Shown one piece after another: positions 16,610 to 27,592 of a stretch of 50,336 bases of DNA; the first letter of the stretch is position 1; each line of letters starts with the position of its first letter. The position numbers and the translations under genes are program-made. Where the stretch lies: NCBI GenBank assembly GCA_964645985.1, contig CAZYCC010000002.1:1-50336 (forward strand), in the 5' to 3' direction. This stretch comes from CAZYCC01 sp964645985. Lineage in GTDB: Bacteria > Bacillota > Clostridia > Oscillospirales > CAG-272. Under the pieces are notes generated by a model. It saw only the letters and a list, made by a program, of their open reading frames with translations. It searched no databases and was not told the origin of the DNA.

Positions 16610-16859
16610 TTCGCCTCTCCTATTTGCGCGCGTCGGCAAAGCTTCCGCCCGCGAGAACTCGCGGCCCCGCCGCACCGTTGCCTCTCCCGCGCGCCTATGG
16701 CGACGCGAGCGCGCGAGAGAGCACGCTCCCATAATTTTGTGAAAACGTCCCCCCTCAAAGAACCCTCTCCCGCCGTTTTCCCCTTCCGATTTTCCCTCTT
16801 TGCATACCCATTTCGTTCAGGCCCCGGGCGAGGGTTCGCCCGCCGCAGCGCGGCCGCCG

Positions 16860-17141
16860 ATGCGGCGCTGCGTCGGCTGCGGCGTCTCCTTCCCCAAGCA
16901 AGATTTGCTGCGCGTCGCGCGCTTGCCGGCGCGCGAGGGCGAACCTCCGCGCGTGACGCTAGACCTCACCGGGAAGCTGCCCGGGCGCGGAGCGTACCTC
17001 TGCCCCAACCTCGCCTGCCTGAAGGCGGCGCGAAAGGCAAAGCGGCTCGAGCGGCATCTCGGCGCGCCCATTTCGCAGGAAGTTACCTTGCAGCTCGAGC
17101 GGATGATTGCCGCGCGCGATGAAGGGAGGGTGATCGAATGA
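16860..17141 (+). CDS. ylxR: YlxR family RNA-binding protein
   Basis: YlxR is a small nucleic-acid-binding protein encoded between nusA and infB, proposed in some bacteria to act in RNA processing or transcription control. The signature is clear: RRCVGCG with two cysteines at the N-terminus, DLTGKLPGRGAYLCPN in the middle, then CLKAARK. The ATG at 16860 gives 93 residues but starts right at the motif; a TTG at 16800 would add 20 residues and match the family's usual short N-terminal lead, so the start is uncertain. Neither has a clear ribosome binding site. Its stop overlaps the next gene's start by four bases (ATGA), indicating translational coupling. Confidence 0.85.
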   Translation: MRRCVGCGVSFPKQDLLRVARLPAREGEPPRVTLDLTGKLPGRGAYLCPNLACLKAARKAKRLERHLGAPISQEVTLQLERMIAARDEGRVIE

Positions 17142-18027
17142 CGACCCAACCCCATACAGGCGAGCGCGTGAAAGACGAATCAGTCCCCGGAAGGTCTCCG
17201 GCAAAAACCCTCTCCGGGGACGCGTATGCGGCGGCCGCTTCTCCGGAAAATAAGCTCGCGCCGAGCAAAGCGCCCGCCGAGGACGAAGGCGCGCCGCCCG
17301 CTCCCGCGCGCCGCGCGCCCGACCGGCTGACTGGAATGCTCGGCATCGCGGCAAAGGCGGGGAAGGTGACCTATGGCGCCGAGCAGACAGTCGCGCGCGC
17401 GCGAAGCGCCCGCCCGCCCTCGCTCATTTTGCTCTCTTGCGACGCGTCGGAGCACACCCGGCGCCGTGTGCGCTACGCGAGCGACACCACCCGCGTCCCG
17501 CTGCGAGAGCTGCCGCCCCCCTACGGGCGCGAGACGCTCGCCCACGCGCTCGGTGTGGATCGCCCGCTCGCCGTGCTCGGCATCGTAGACAAGGGTCTTG
17601 CCGCCGCGATCGTGCGGCGCGCAGACGAGCTGCCGCCGGGGCAGGGGCGCGGCGCAATCGGGAATAGTGAAAACTCCGGCAGCGCCGGGGGGAAAAGCGA
17701 AACCGATAAGCCGAGCGAACAGGGGAACCACGGAAAACCCGAGAAATATAAAGAAACCGCCACGCACGGCAAGGGTGAGCACCCCGGCAAGCCTCGCGGC
17801 AGCGGAAAAGGCGGCAAGAAGAGAGACCACGGCGCGCCCGGCATGGCAAAGAGAAGAGATAGCTCCGGCGCGCGCGGCGAACCCCCCGCCAAGGAGAATA
17901 TCGCGGGAGGCGAGGGGCCGACCGGGAAACGTGGAGGGGACGGGAAGCCCGGAAGTACGGGCGGGGGCGTTCCCCACGGGGGGAGCGGCGGGGCGGCGGT
18001 TGCAGGCAGATACAGCAGGAGGCGAAA

Positions 18028-18031
<4 letters not shown>
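17138..18031 (+). CDS. ylxQ: YlxQ-type L7Ae/L30e RNA-binding protein with long disordered tails
   Basis: The core (residues about 60-155, from GMLGIAAKAGKVTYGAEQT through LGIVDKGLAAAIV) is a ribosomal L7Ae/L30e/S12e-type domain, as in YlxQ encoded beside infB in Firmicutes; these domains bind kink-turn RNA. YlxQ is normally about 100 residues, but this product has 297. A 60-residue Ala/Pro-rich N-terminal extension and a roughly 130-residue Gly/Lys/Glu-rich C-terminal tail flank the core. The tail is compositionally like other disordered extensions in this window. Both ends overlap neighbours by four bases (ATGA with ylxR and with infB), so translation of ylxR, ylxQ and infB is coupled and the whole frame must be read. 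Confidence 0.85.
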
Positions 18032-20679
<2,648 letters not shown>

Positions 20680-20688
20680 GATAAGTTT

Positions 20689-21945
20689 ATGTTAGCGAAT
20701 AACGAAGCGGACGCGGCGCGTGCCCGGGCTGCACGCAAGACCTCCATCGGCGGGCAGGCGCTTATCGAGGGGATTATGATGCGCGGGCCGAAGGTCACCG
20801 CGATGGCGGTGCGCGACCCCGCGGGGAAAATTGTCCTCGAAACCGAACCTACCGCGCAAAAGAAGATCCCGAAGTTCCTCAAACTGCCGATTGTTCGCGG
20901 AATGACCAACATGGTGCTGTCCTTCGTCACCGGCTATCGGTATTTGATGCGATCGGCCGAAATCTCGGGTCTTGACGAGGAGGAGGACGAGGACGCCCCG
21001 CCCGCCGCGCCGCAGAAAATCGTCGTCCCGGCAAAGCCCACGCAGGGCGAGAGCGCGCCGCCACACCCCACGGGAGAGCCTTCCCCCGGCGAGGCGGCAC
21101 TTCCCGCGTCGGGCAAATCTATCGCGGAAAGCGATACAGCGGGGGCGAGGGAACCCGCTCCGGCGAGGGAACCCGCTCCGGCGGAATCGGCCGCTGCGGC
21201 GAAAGAACCTGCGGGTGAACCCTCAGGCACGTCCGCGCCCTCCGAGAAATCCCCCCCGGGTGAGGGCGGGCTGCCGAAGGGGCTGCTGCACGGGGTGATG
21301 GTCGTTGGGACGGTGCTCGGCGTGGTGCTCGCCATCGCGCTGTTCATCTATCTGCCGCGCCTGCTTTTCGACCTCGTCGTACAAAAGTGGTGGGGCATTA
21401 CCCAGCCGGAGCCGAGCGCGCCGTACGGGCAGAGGTATCTCTACCAGATGCTGATCTCCGCCTTTACAGGGGTGCTGAAGATCGGCATTTTCGTCGGGTA
21501 TATGGCGCTCGTCTCGCTGATGAAGGACATCAAGCGCACCTTTATGTACCACGGTGCCGAGCACAAGACGATCTTCTGCTACGAGCACGGGCTGCCGCTT
21601 ACCGTCGAGAACATCCGCGCGCAGAGCCGCTTCCACCCGCGCTGCGGCACCTCATTTATGATAGTGATGCTGCTGATCAGCATCGTCATCGGGTTCTTCG
21701 TGCCGCTCTGCAGCAACTGGCTGTATGTGCTGATTAAGCTCCTGCTCGTGCCGATCGCTGTTGGCATCGGGTATGAGTTCATCAAGTTCGCGGGGCGCCA
21801 CGATGGGCTGATTGTGCGAATTTTGTCCGCGCCTGGCCTGTGGATGCAGCGCATTTCGACGAAGGAGCCGACCGACGACATGATCGAGTGCGCCATCGCC
21901 GCAATGCAGGAGGTCATCCCGGACGACGGCAGCGACCTTCTGTGA
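20689..21945 (+). CDS. DUF1385 (YqhQ-type) membrane protein
   Basis: A 418-residue integral membrane protein of the DUF1385 family, function unknown. Hallmarks are the N-terminal SIGGQALIEGIMMRGP segment and the central YHGAEHKTIFCYE and FHPRCGTSFM motifs, whose His, Glu and Cys residues look like metal ligands. Hydrophobic segments lie at about residues 200-232, 245-275 and 320-365. Residues about 97-200 are a low-complexity Pro/Ala/Glu insertion containing an exact in-frame repeat (AREPAP twice). In other Clostridia the gene often neighbours prmC-prfA or rpmE; here it follows infB by nine bases and is probably the last gene of the nusA operon. The ATG has only a weak ribosome binding site. 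Confidence 0.88.
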   Translation: MLANNEADAARARAARKTSIGGQALIEGIMMRGPKVTAMAVRDPAGKIVLETEPTAQKKIPKFLKLPIVRGMTNMVLSFVTGYRYLMRSAEISGLDEEEDEDAPPAAPQKIVVPAKPTQGESAPPHPTGEPSPGEAALPASGKSIAESDTAGAREPAPAREPAPAESAAAAKEPAGEPSGTSAPSEKSPPGEGGLPKGLLHGVMVVGTVLGVVLAIALFIYLPRLLFDLVVQKWWGITQPEPSAPYGQRYLYQMLISAFTGVLKIGIFVGYMALVSLMKDIKRTFMYHGAEHKTIFCYEHGLPLTVENIRAQSRFHPRCGTSFMIVMLLISIVIGFFVPLCSNWLYVLIKLLLVPIAVGIGYEFIKFAGRHDGLIVRILSAPGLWMQRISTKEPTDDMIECAIAAMQEVIPDDGSDLL

Positions 21946-22101
21946 GAGCTCGCCTCGGCGGCTGCTCTCGCGTCTCTCTTTGTGGGTTCCCGGCGGGAGC
22001 GATCTCCGAGAAACGCCGCGCAGCGAACGAACCCCGTGAGGGGACTCTCGCCCGCAAGCATCCGCTCGGGGAAAACGACCGCGAAGAAACAGAGCAAAAC
22101 A

Positions 22102-22130
22102 AAAAAGTGCCGAGCGTTTCGGCACTTTTT
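22102..22130 (+). terminator. terminator of the nusA-infB-DUF1385 operon
   Basis: Stem aaaaagtgccga (22102-22113) with tcggcacttttt (22119-22130), five-base loop. A-run and T-run on the two sides make it effective in both directions. It lies about 157 bases after the DUF1385 stop and separates it from the convergent tRNA genes. Confidence 0.9.
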
Positions 22131-22138
22131 CTTTTCAC

Positions 22139-22163
22139 AAAAATGCCCGAGCGGTGGCTCGGG
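22139..22163 (-). terminator. terminator of the tRNA-Met/tRNA-Glu unit
   Basis: On the - strand the hairpin CCCGAGC-loop-GCTCGGG (22163-22146) is followed by a run of five T (22143-22139). A second copy of the same hairpin (22175-22191) sits between it and tRNA-Glu. Confidence 0.75.
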
Positions 22164-22195
22164 ATTTTGCGTTTCCCGAGCGGGGCTCGGGGGTT

Positions 22196-22270
22196 TGGTG
22201 ACCCGTACGGGAATCGAACCCATGTTACCGCCGTGAAAGGGCGGTGTCTTAGCCTCTTGACCAACGGGCC
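22196..22270 (-). tRNA. tRNA-Glu (anticodon TTC)
   Basis: 75 bases with encoded CCA. Acceptor ggcccgt pairs with acgggtc; anticodon stem ccgcc/ggcgg with loop ctttcac gives TTC; the T arm contains ggttcgattcc. It is three bases from tRNA-Met and co-transcribed with it. Confidence 0.95.
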
Positions 22271-22273
22271 ATA

Positions 22274-22350
22274 TGGTAGCGGAAATAGGATTTGAACCTA
22301 TGACCTATCGGGTATGAACCGAGTGCTCTAGCCAACTGAGCTATTCCGCC
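22274..22350 (-). tRNA. tRNA-Met (anticodon CAT, elongator type)
   Basis: 77 bases with encoded CCA. Acceptor ggcggaa pairs with ttccgct, including the G1-U72 wobble seen in Firmicutes elongator tRNA-Met. The anticodon loop ttcatac gives CAT. The anticodon stem lacks the three G-C pairs of initiator tRNA, so it is not tRNA-fMet; a tRNA-Ile2 (lysidine) identity is less likely given the sequence match to elongator Met. Confidence 0.92.
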
Positions 22351-22361
22351 GTACCACCCCA

Positions 22362-22390
22362 ACTATACCACGCGCGCCCGCCTTTGTCAA
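22362..22390 (-). promoter_or_regulatory. sigma-A promoter of the tRNA-Met/tRNA-Glu unit
   Basis: TTGACA (22390-22385), a 17-base spacer and TATAGT (22367-22362) on the - strand. The start would fall about 5-6 bases before the tRNA-Met 5' end. Confidence 0.85.
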
Positions 22391-22449
22391 CCCCCTGCGG
22401 CAAAATTTCGCGGGGAGCGGCGCGGCATGGCCGGGCGTGGCCTTACGCC

Positions 22450-23628
22450 TTATTCGAGAATGTACACCTTCACGCTGCGCGTGCCGAAGGAGACCGCGTC
22501 CGCGCGCGTCTCCATAAAGATATCGATGATGTTGCCGCGGATAGCGCCGCCGGTATCCTCCGCCGTGTAGACCCCGTCGAAGCGGTCGACCGGCGCGTCG
22601 ATGTAGACCCGCGTTCCGAGAGGGATAACCGACGGGTCGACCGCGATCATCCCGGCGCGCGGCATCTTGCCGCTCGCAGTGCGGTTGCCGCCGACCTCAT
22701 CGCGGTAATAGCAAGTCGCCTTCATGCCGAGCTGCTTTGTGTAGGCGTAGCTCTTGCCGTCGCTGCCGGTGACCGCCTGCCCCACGCCGCGCAGCACGAC
22801 ACGGGAGATCACCTGCGTGTGCACGGTGCGATCGAGGATCTCTTTCTCCTGCAAAACGCCGTTGAGATAGGTCTCGCGCGTCGTCGTCGTCACCTGCCCC
22901 GCGCGCCCTTCGGTCTGCACGACCTCGGTGCCCTTCGGCAGATCCCTCGCGTCGCGGTATTCGGTCTCGAAGGGGATGTCCTCGGTCACCGTCAAGGTCT
23001 TGTAGACGAAAACGCCCTGCTCGCTCTCCACCGTCACCTCATAGGTATCCGGCAGGGAGCTTGTCGCGAGGATAAATCTCCCCTCCTCATCGGTGGGGAA
23101 GGAAGACGCGCTCGGCGCGAGCGCGGCAGGCGCCGCCTCGATCTCCTGAGCGGGAGCGATGTCCTCCTCGGCGCTATCGCTCTCGGCGGGGATGGGAGGC
23201 AGCAGCCGTGCCGCGTAATCCTCCTCCGAGAGGGAGATTGCCGCGAGAGGGGCTGCTCCGGTATCATTTGGAGCGGGGAGCGAGGCGGTCGATGCCGCCC
23301 CAGTGAGCGGGGAGATGCCGCCCGTTTCGTTCCATGCGGGCGCGACGCGGCTATATGCCGCAAGGAAGGTCAGCGCGGCGCAGAGAAGGAACATCCCCAC
23401 GCCGAGCAGGACGAGCGTCAGCGTCTCGTGCCGCCTCTCCCGCGCGCGCAATCGCGCGGCGAGCGGGACGAAGGTCTCCTCATCCTCCCGAGAAGAAGGC
23501 CGCTCAAACGCGTGCGGGGTTACGCGCAGAGGGAAAACTCTGCCGCCGCGCAAGGGTCTCGAGCGCACGGCGGGGAAAGACCCCGTCGCGCTCGGGCGAA
23601 GCGCCGGGAAAGATCCGGTGTCGGTCAT
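22450..23628 (-). CDS. G5 and 3D domain cell-wall protein
   Basis: A 392-residue membrane-anchored protein probably acting on peptidoglycan. A charged cytoplasmic N-terminus (1-68) is followed by one transmembrane helix (about 69-91). An Ala/Pro/Glu-rich spacer comes next, then a G5 domain (ending near RTVHTQVISRVVLRGVG). The C-terminal 3D domain has KATCYYRDE, TASGKMPRAGMIAVDP, VIPLGTRVYID and the three-aspartate segment (AEDTGGAIRGNIIDIF). It resembles Bacillus YabE/RpfB- and YocH-type proteins, where the 3D domain has the double-psi barrel fold of MltA-like lytic transglycosylases. The start is secure, with AAAGGAGG just upstream of the ATG. It lies downstream of a promoter and an early terminator-like hairpin. 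Confidence 0.9.
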   Translation of the reverse strand: MTDTGSFPALRPSATGSFPAVRSRPLRGGRVFPLRVTPHAFERPSSREDEETFVPLAARLRARERRHETLTLVLLGVGMFLLCAALTFLAAYSRVAPAWNETGGISPLTGAASTASLPAPNDTGAAPLAAISLSEEDYAARLLPPIPAESDSAEEDIAPAQEIEAAPAALAPSASSFPTDEEGRFILATSSLPDTYEVTVESEQGVFVYKTLTVTEDIPFETEYRDARDLPKGTEVVQTEGRAGQVTTTTRETYLNGVLQEKEILDRTVHTQVISRVVLRGVGQAVTGSDGKSYAYTKQLGMKATCYYRDEVGGNRTASGKMPRAGMIAVDPSVIPLGTRVYIDAPVDRFDGVYTAEDTGGAIRGNIIDIFMETRADAVSFGTRSVKVYILE

Positions 23629-23734
23629 AATGCGGCCTCCTTTCGGTGAGTTTTAGAGGAGAGGGAGTGTTTTTGCGCGGCACGGCCGGCCCTCAACTTC
23701 GCGTTTTGGCGAGAGCGAGAGGGGTTTTCCAACC

Positions 23735-23758
23735 AAAAAGGGGGAACGACCCCCCTTT
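23735..23758 (-). terminator. terminator-like hairpin in the leader of the 3D-domain gene
   Basis: On the - strand aaaggggg (23758-23751) pairs with cccccttt (23744-23737) followed by further T. It sits only about 9 bases after the predicted transcription start at 23767 and 107 bases before the gene. It may be an attenuator. Confidence 0.65.
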
Positions 23759-23773
23759 CGCGCGCGTTTTAGT

Positions 23774-23803
23774 ATAATATCACGGGAAAACCCGATAATT
23801 CAA
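23774..23803 (-). promoter_or_regulatory. sigma-A promoter of the 3D-domain gene
   Basis: TTGAAT (23803-23798), an 18-base spacer and TATTAT (23779-23774) on the - strand. The spacer itself contains the palindrome cgggttttcccg, a possible operator. Confidence 0.6.
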
Positions 23804-23956
23804 GTCTATTTTGTGAACTTTTCACGAGAGTTGCCGCCGACAAGCTCTCCACCCAAATGGACGACACGGCAATCTCCCGCGCGGCGGGTTTGCCGAATGG
23901 AATAGCGCGAGGCGGATACTTTACGGCGCGCCCGCTCCGCAGCAAGGGAACGCGCG

Positions 23957-25165
23957 TCAATCGCCGCGCCCCTCCGGGGGTTTGCCGGTGCCGCCCTCGT
24001 GCAAATCTCCCGGTGCCGCCTTCTCCGGGAAGGTGTTCCCGGCTTTGTGCGCCGTTTCGTCCTCCTCCTCGTCCGGCGTCGGCATTTGCGGGAGGGGAAC
24101 GCCGGAGAAGAGCTCGCTGAGGAAATAAATCTTCTCACGCGGCAGCGTGAAAACCCGCCCGCGAACATCGGGAAGACACCCTTTGGGAAAAACCGGGGCG
24201 GCTGACGTAAGTCTCTCGCCACATGACTCCGGCGCACTTGACGGAAGGCTCTCACCGGGAAACTTCCGCGGGAAGGAGACGCGGTAGGCGGCGAGCGCCT
24301 GCGTCTTGTAGCCCATCGCGCGGTCCGCGCGGCTGTCGCGCGTGTACTTGCCCTCGCCGAGGAGCGGATGCCCCACGCGCGCGAACTGCGCGCGGATCTG
24401 GTGCGTGCGCCCGGTCAGCAGCTCCGCCTCAACGAGCGAGAGCGCGGGGTCAGAGCGCTGTGCGAGGACCCGGTAGCGCGTTGCGCAGGTGCGCGCCTCC
24501 TCGCCCTCAGGGCGGCGGTCATAGAGCGTCACGCGGTTGCGGGCGCTGTCCTTTACCAAATAATGCCGCAGGACCCCCGCGCGATCATACTCCTCAAAAT
24601 GCCCGTGGCAGACGAGCAGATAAAACTTGCGCACCGCTCGCGCGCGGATGAGCGCGTTCATTTCGCGAAGGGCGGCGGCGTTCTTCGCCGCGATGACGAT
24701 GCCAACGGTACCGCGATCGATGCGGTTGCAGAGCGCCGGGGCAAACGACTGCTCCTCGCTTGGTCGATATTCCCCCGTGTGCGCGAGGTATGCCTTTATG
24801 TGGTCGATGAGCGTCCCGCCGGGGGTGCGCTCATCCGGCTGCGACGCCATCCCGGCGGGCTTTACGGCGAGAAGGATGTCGCTGTCCTCGTAAAGGATGT
24901 CAACGCGCGGCGTGAGGCGAAGAGCGCTGTCGGTCGGGCTGCCGGGACTTCCCGCCTCGGGGAAAAACTCATCGGGGAGAAAGAGCTGCACCGTATCGCC
25001 CTCGCGCAATATTTGCCCTCCCACGGCGCGGCGGCGATTGACCTTAATTTTCTTTGTGCGAATGCTCTTGTAAAGAAGAGAGGGCGGCAGCGCGGGCAGG
25101 CATTTGCGCAGAAACTTATCTAGGCGCTGCCCCGCGTCATTGCCGCGGATGGTGAGCTGATGCAT
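23957..25165 (-). CDS. RluA family pseudouridine synthase with C-terminal extension
   Basis: A 402-residue RNA pseudouridine synthase. An S4 domain (about 12-65, LDKFLRKCLPALPPSLLYKSIR) precedes the catalytic domain. The active-site aspartate is D150 in CNRIDRGTVG, a variant of the usual HRLDxxTSG, typical of one clostridial RluA subgroup. LLTGRTHQIRAQF and GHPLLGEGKY follow. Residues beyond about 300 are a low-complexity tail of roughly 100 residues, absent from ordinary family members. The target base (23S rRNA or tRNA) cannot be told from sequence. The ATG lies three bases after the stop of the upstream recombinase gene, so the two are translationally coupled. Confidence 0.9.
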   Translation of the reverse strand: MHQLTIRGNDAGQRLDKFLRKCLPALPPSLLYKSIRTKKIKVNRRRAVGGQILREGDTVQLFLPDEFFPEAGSPGSPTDSALRLTPRVDILYEDSDILLAVKPAGMASQPDERTPGGTLIDHIKAYLAHTGEYRPSEEQSFAPALCNRIDRGTVGIVIAAKNAAALREMNALIRARAVRKFYLLVCHGHFEEYDRAGVLRHYLVKDSARNRVTLYDRRPEGEEARTCATRYRVLAQRSDPALSLVEAELLTGRTHQIRAQFARVGHPLLGEGKYTRDSRADRAMGYKTQALAAYRVSFPRKFPGESLPSSAPESCGERLTSAAPVFPKGCLPDVRGRVFTLPREKIYFLSELFSGVPLPQMPTPDEEEDETAHKAGNTFPEKAAPGDLHEGGTGKPPEGRGD

Positions 25166-25168
25166 TCG

Positions 25169-26101
25169 TTACAGGATCATCCGCATTTTTTCCATGCGGC
25201 GCAGGTGTTCCTCGCCTGTGGAGACGATGTAGATGCGCGTCGTGTCGATACTGCTGTGCCCGAGGATGTCGGCGAGGCCCGCGAGGTCTTTCTCGCGCGC
25301 GTAAAAGACCCGGGCAAAGAGGTGGCGCAGGTTGTGCGGGTAGACCTTCGCCGGGTTAACGCCCGCCTTCTCACAGATCCCCTTCATCTCGCGCCAGACA
25401 GAGGAGCGATCGATCGGGTTTCCCCCGCGCGTGAGAAAAATGGGGCCGCTTTCGATTTTCGCCTTCTCAATGAAGCGCAGGAGCTTCTTTTGCAGGGGCT
25501 TGACGATGAAAATCGTGCGCGCCTTGCCCTTGTTTTGCACGATTGTCTTTCCCTCGCGCACCGCTTCCGCTGTGATGAAGGGCAGCTCGCCCACGCGGAT
25601 GCCGGTGCCGCCTATTGTCTGGAAGATGAGCGCGAGCTGCTCGTTTCCCTTTGCCATCGCCGCGCGGCAGAGCCGCACATACTCATCGCGCGAGAGTTCC
25701 TCATCCTCCGAGCAGAAGATTTGCTTTTGCACTTTGACCGAGCGCAGACGCAGATCCGGGCGCCCCATAAATTCAAAATAACAGTTGACCGCGGCGAGCG
25801 TTACGTTGATTGTGCGGGGCGAGAGCCCCCGGTCGATGAGGTTTTGCTTGTAGGCAAGCGCGTTTTCCTTTGTCAAGTCTCGCCCGCCCAGATAATGCTG
25901 CAGCGCGTGCAGCTCGTGCGTGTATTTGTCGCGCGTGCGGGCGCTCTTCTCATCCTCCTCGAGCTGCCGCTCGAAGGCGCTAATTTTCTCGTCCGTGAGA
26001 GCGACCGAGGACGCGGATCGCCTCTCGGGGGGTTCTTCCTCCCGCGCGGGGGCGGGATCGCCTGCAATGGCGCTTGTCGTTTTCATTTCGGAAACCTTCA
26101 T
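25169..26101 (-). CDS. tyrosine recombinase (XerC/D-like integrase)
   Basis: A 310-residue site-specific recombinase. A SAM-like N-terminal DNA-binding domain (about 38-115) is followed by the catalytic domain with the active-site set R169 (GTGIRVGEL), H256-x-x-R259 (PHNLRHLF), H282 (LGHSS) and nucleophile Y291 (TTRIYIVS). All catalytic residues are present, so it should be active. No inverted repeats, attachment sites, excisionase or cargo genes flank it, and it is in a tight operon with an rRNA/tRNA modification gene, which suggests a chromosomal recombinase rather than a mobile element. It could still be the chromosome-dimer resolvase; no dif-like site was identified. The first 37 residues are charged and poorly conserved, so the start could be internal. 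Confidence 0.88.
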   Translation of the reverse strand: MKVSEMKTTSAIAGDPAPAREEEPPERRSASSVALTDEKISAFERQLEEDEKSARTRDKYTHELHALQHYLGGRDLTKENALAYKQNLIDRGLSPRTINVTLAAVNCYFEFMGRPDLRLRSVKVQKQIFCSEDEELSRDEYVRLCRAAMAKGNEQLALIFQTIGGTGIRVGELPFITAEAVREGKTIVQNKGKARTIFIVKPLQKKLLRFIEKAKIESGPIFLTRGGNPIDRSSVWREMKGICEKAGVNPAKVYPHNLRHLFARVFYAREKDLAGLADILGHSSIDTTRIYIVSTGEEHLRRMEKMRMIL

Positions 26102-26262
26102 TTCATAGACTATAGAGGGAGGGAAGACGCGGGAAAAGGGCCTTTACTTGAAAGAAAGAAGATGCGCGAGCGGCGGGGTCACAATGTCGAACTATCCCGG
26201 CACGAAAAGGGAAAACCGGCGCGGCAAATAAGTGCTCTTACAAAAGGGGAAAAGCGAGCGGG

Positions 26263-26296
26263 CCGCGCGCTCTCGCCAAGGAAAACGAGCGCGCGG
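26263..26296 (-). terminator. 10-bp inverted repeat after folD
   Basis: ccgcgcgctc (26263-26272) pairs with gagcgcgcgg (26287-26296), 14-base loop. It lies 10 bases past the folD stop. The - strand tail has only a short T4 run further on, so it is a weak terminator call. Confidence 0.4.
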
Positions 26297-26305
26297 AGAG
26301 GAAGT

Positions 26306-27154
26306 TCACACCAAACTTTGCGCGGCGGTGAGGGTGTTGCGCAGGAGCATTGTGATGGTCATCGGGCCAACGCCCCCGGGAACCGGGGTGATCGCCGCCA
26401 CGCGCGGCTCGACCGCCGCAAAATCGACATCCCCAACGAGGTGCCCGTCAGGTAGGCGATTCATCCCGACGTCGATAACGACCGCGCCCTCTTTGACCAT
26501 CTCGCCCGTGATGAATCGAGGCCGTCCGACCGCGGACACGAGAATGTCGGCGGTACGGGTGATCGCCGCAAGGTCCCTCGTTTTGGAGTGGCAGATCGTC
26601 ACCGTGCCGTTCTCGCGCAGGAGCAGGAGCGCTGTCGGCTTGCCGACGATGTTCGATCGCCCGATAACGACGCAGTGCTTTCCCTCGACCGAAATGTCCG
26701 CCCGGCGCAGCAGCGCGAGGATGCCCGCCGGCGTGCAGGGCAGGAGCGAGGGGTTGCCGATGGTCAGCGCGCCGACATTCATCGGGTGGAACCCGTCGAC
26801 ATCCTTGCGCGGGTCGATGGAGAGGAGCACCTTGTGCTCATCGATATGGGCGGGCAGGGGAAGCTGGCAGAGAATGCCGTGCACGGCGGGGTTGGCGTTG
26901 CAGGACGCGACGAGGGCGAGCAGCTCCTCCTCGGTCGTTTCCTCCGGCAGAGCGTGCAGAAAGGACGAGATGCCGACCTCGGCGCAGCCGCGCTGCTTAT
27001 TGCGCACATAAATCTGCGAGGCGGGGTCCTCCCCCACGAGGATGACCGCGAGCCCGGGCGAGACGCCTGTGCGCGCGTGAAACGCCTCCACGTCGCCTTG
27101 CAGCTCCTTTCGCAGGAGCGCGGAGGTCGCCTTGCCGCTGAGCAAAATCGCCAT
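26306..27154 (-). CDS. folD: methylenetetrahydrofolate dehydrogenase/cyclohydrolase FolD
   Basis: FolD interconverts 5,10-methylene-, 5,10-methenyl- and 10-formyl-tetrahydrofolate, supplying one-carbon units for purines and formyl-Met-tRNA. The 282-residue product has the normal length. Catalytic Y49 and K53 lie in YVRNKQR. QLPLPAH and DVDGFHP follow, then the NADP-binding GRSNIVGKP motif and the C-terminal PVPGGVGPMT. I took the ATG at 27154 as start because it opens the conserved MAILLSGK segment; sequence upstream in frame is noncoding in character. The gene stands apart from lgt by 438 bases. Confidence 0.95.
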   Translation of the reverse strand: MAILLSGKATSALLRKELQGDVEAFHARTGVSPGLAVILVGEDPASQIYVRNKQRGCAEVGISSFLHALPEETTEEELLALVASCNANPAVHGILCQLPLPAHIDEHKVLLSIDPRKDVDGFHPMNVGALTIGNPSLLPCTPAGILALLRRADISVEGKHCVVIGRSNIVGKPTALLLLRENGTVTICHSKTRDLAAITRTADILVSAVGRPRFITGEMVKEGAVVIDVGMNRLPDGHLVGDVDFAAVEPRVAAITPVPGGVGPMTITMLLRNTLTAAQSLV

Positions 27155-27592
27155 GAAAACCTCAAAGATGTCGTGGAAAGCGCGCCGCGGGAAATGTACC
27201 GGTGTAGGAGCGCACATTATCCCTGAAGCGCGCGCCGCAAGCCGCGTATGCCGCGCGGGCGGGGGGAGTGGGATTGCGCGCGCAACAAATTGCGCGGGCA
27301 ATGAATTGCGCGAGAAGTGCGCCGCGCCCGCTTTGTCGAAAACCGATCGTGCGCGCCGCGCACGACGTGAACGCCATGGGGTGCAGGACTGCAAGAGAGC
27401 CGCAGCGCTCGCCGAATTTTGTACGCCGCGATGTTTTGCCGAAAAAAGATTGCACGCGCCGCGAACGCCTCAAGGCGAGGGGATCGCGTTTCCTCACCGG
27501 AGGAGCAGGTCGACACGTCGCGCGGCTTTGCGCGCGCGGGCTACCCCGGGCGAGGGGCGAGAGCTACCCGCAACGGCAGCGCAATGCCGGGC
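27155..27592 (-). other. intergenic stretch between lgt and folD
   Basis: 438 bases, GC-rich, no gene seen. Apart from the 16-base repeats described separately I see no promoter of good quality; a GATAAT-like hexamer near 27220 lacks a proper -35 partner. Confidence 0.4.
27273..27320. repeat. three tandem 16-base palindromic repeats upstream of folD
   Basis: attgcgcgcgcaacaa (27273-27288), attgcgcgggcaatga (27289-27304) and attgcgcgagaagtgc (27305-27320). The first contains the perfect palindrome ttgcgcgcgcaa and the second is nearly palindromic. Three evenly spaced dyads suggest a protein-binding array about 120-165 bases before folD. Confidence 0.6.

Noticed and set aside
25169..26101. Integrative element around the tyrosine recombinase
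   Set aside because: No attachment-site duplication, tRNA target, excisionase, relaxase or cargo genes; neighbours are housekeeping genes.
27273..27320. Short CRISPR-like array
   Set aside because: Three 16-base units without spacers and no cas genes; these are tandem palindromes, not CRISPR repeats.
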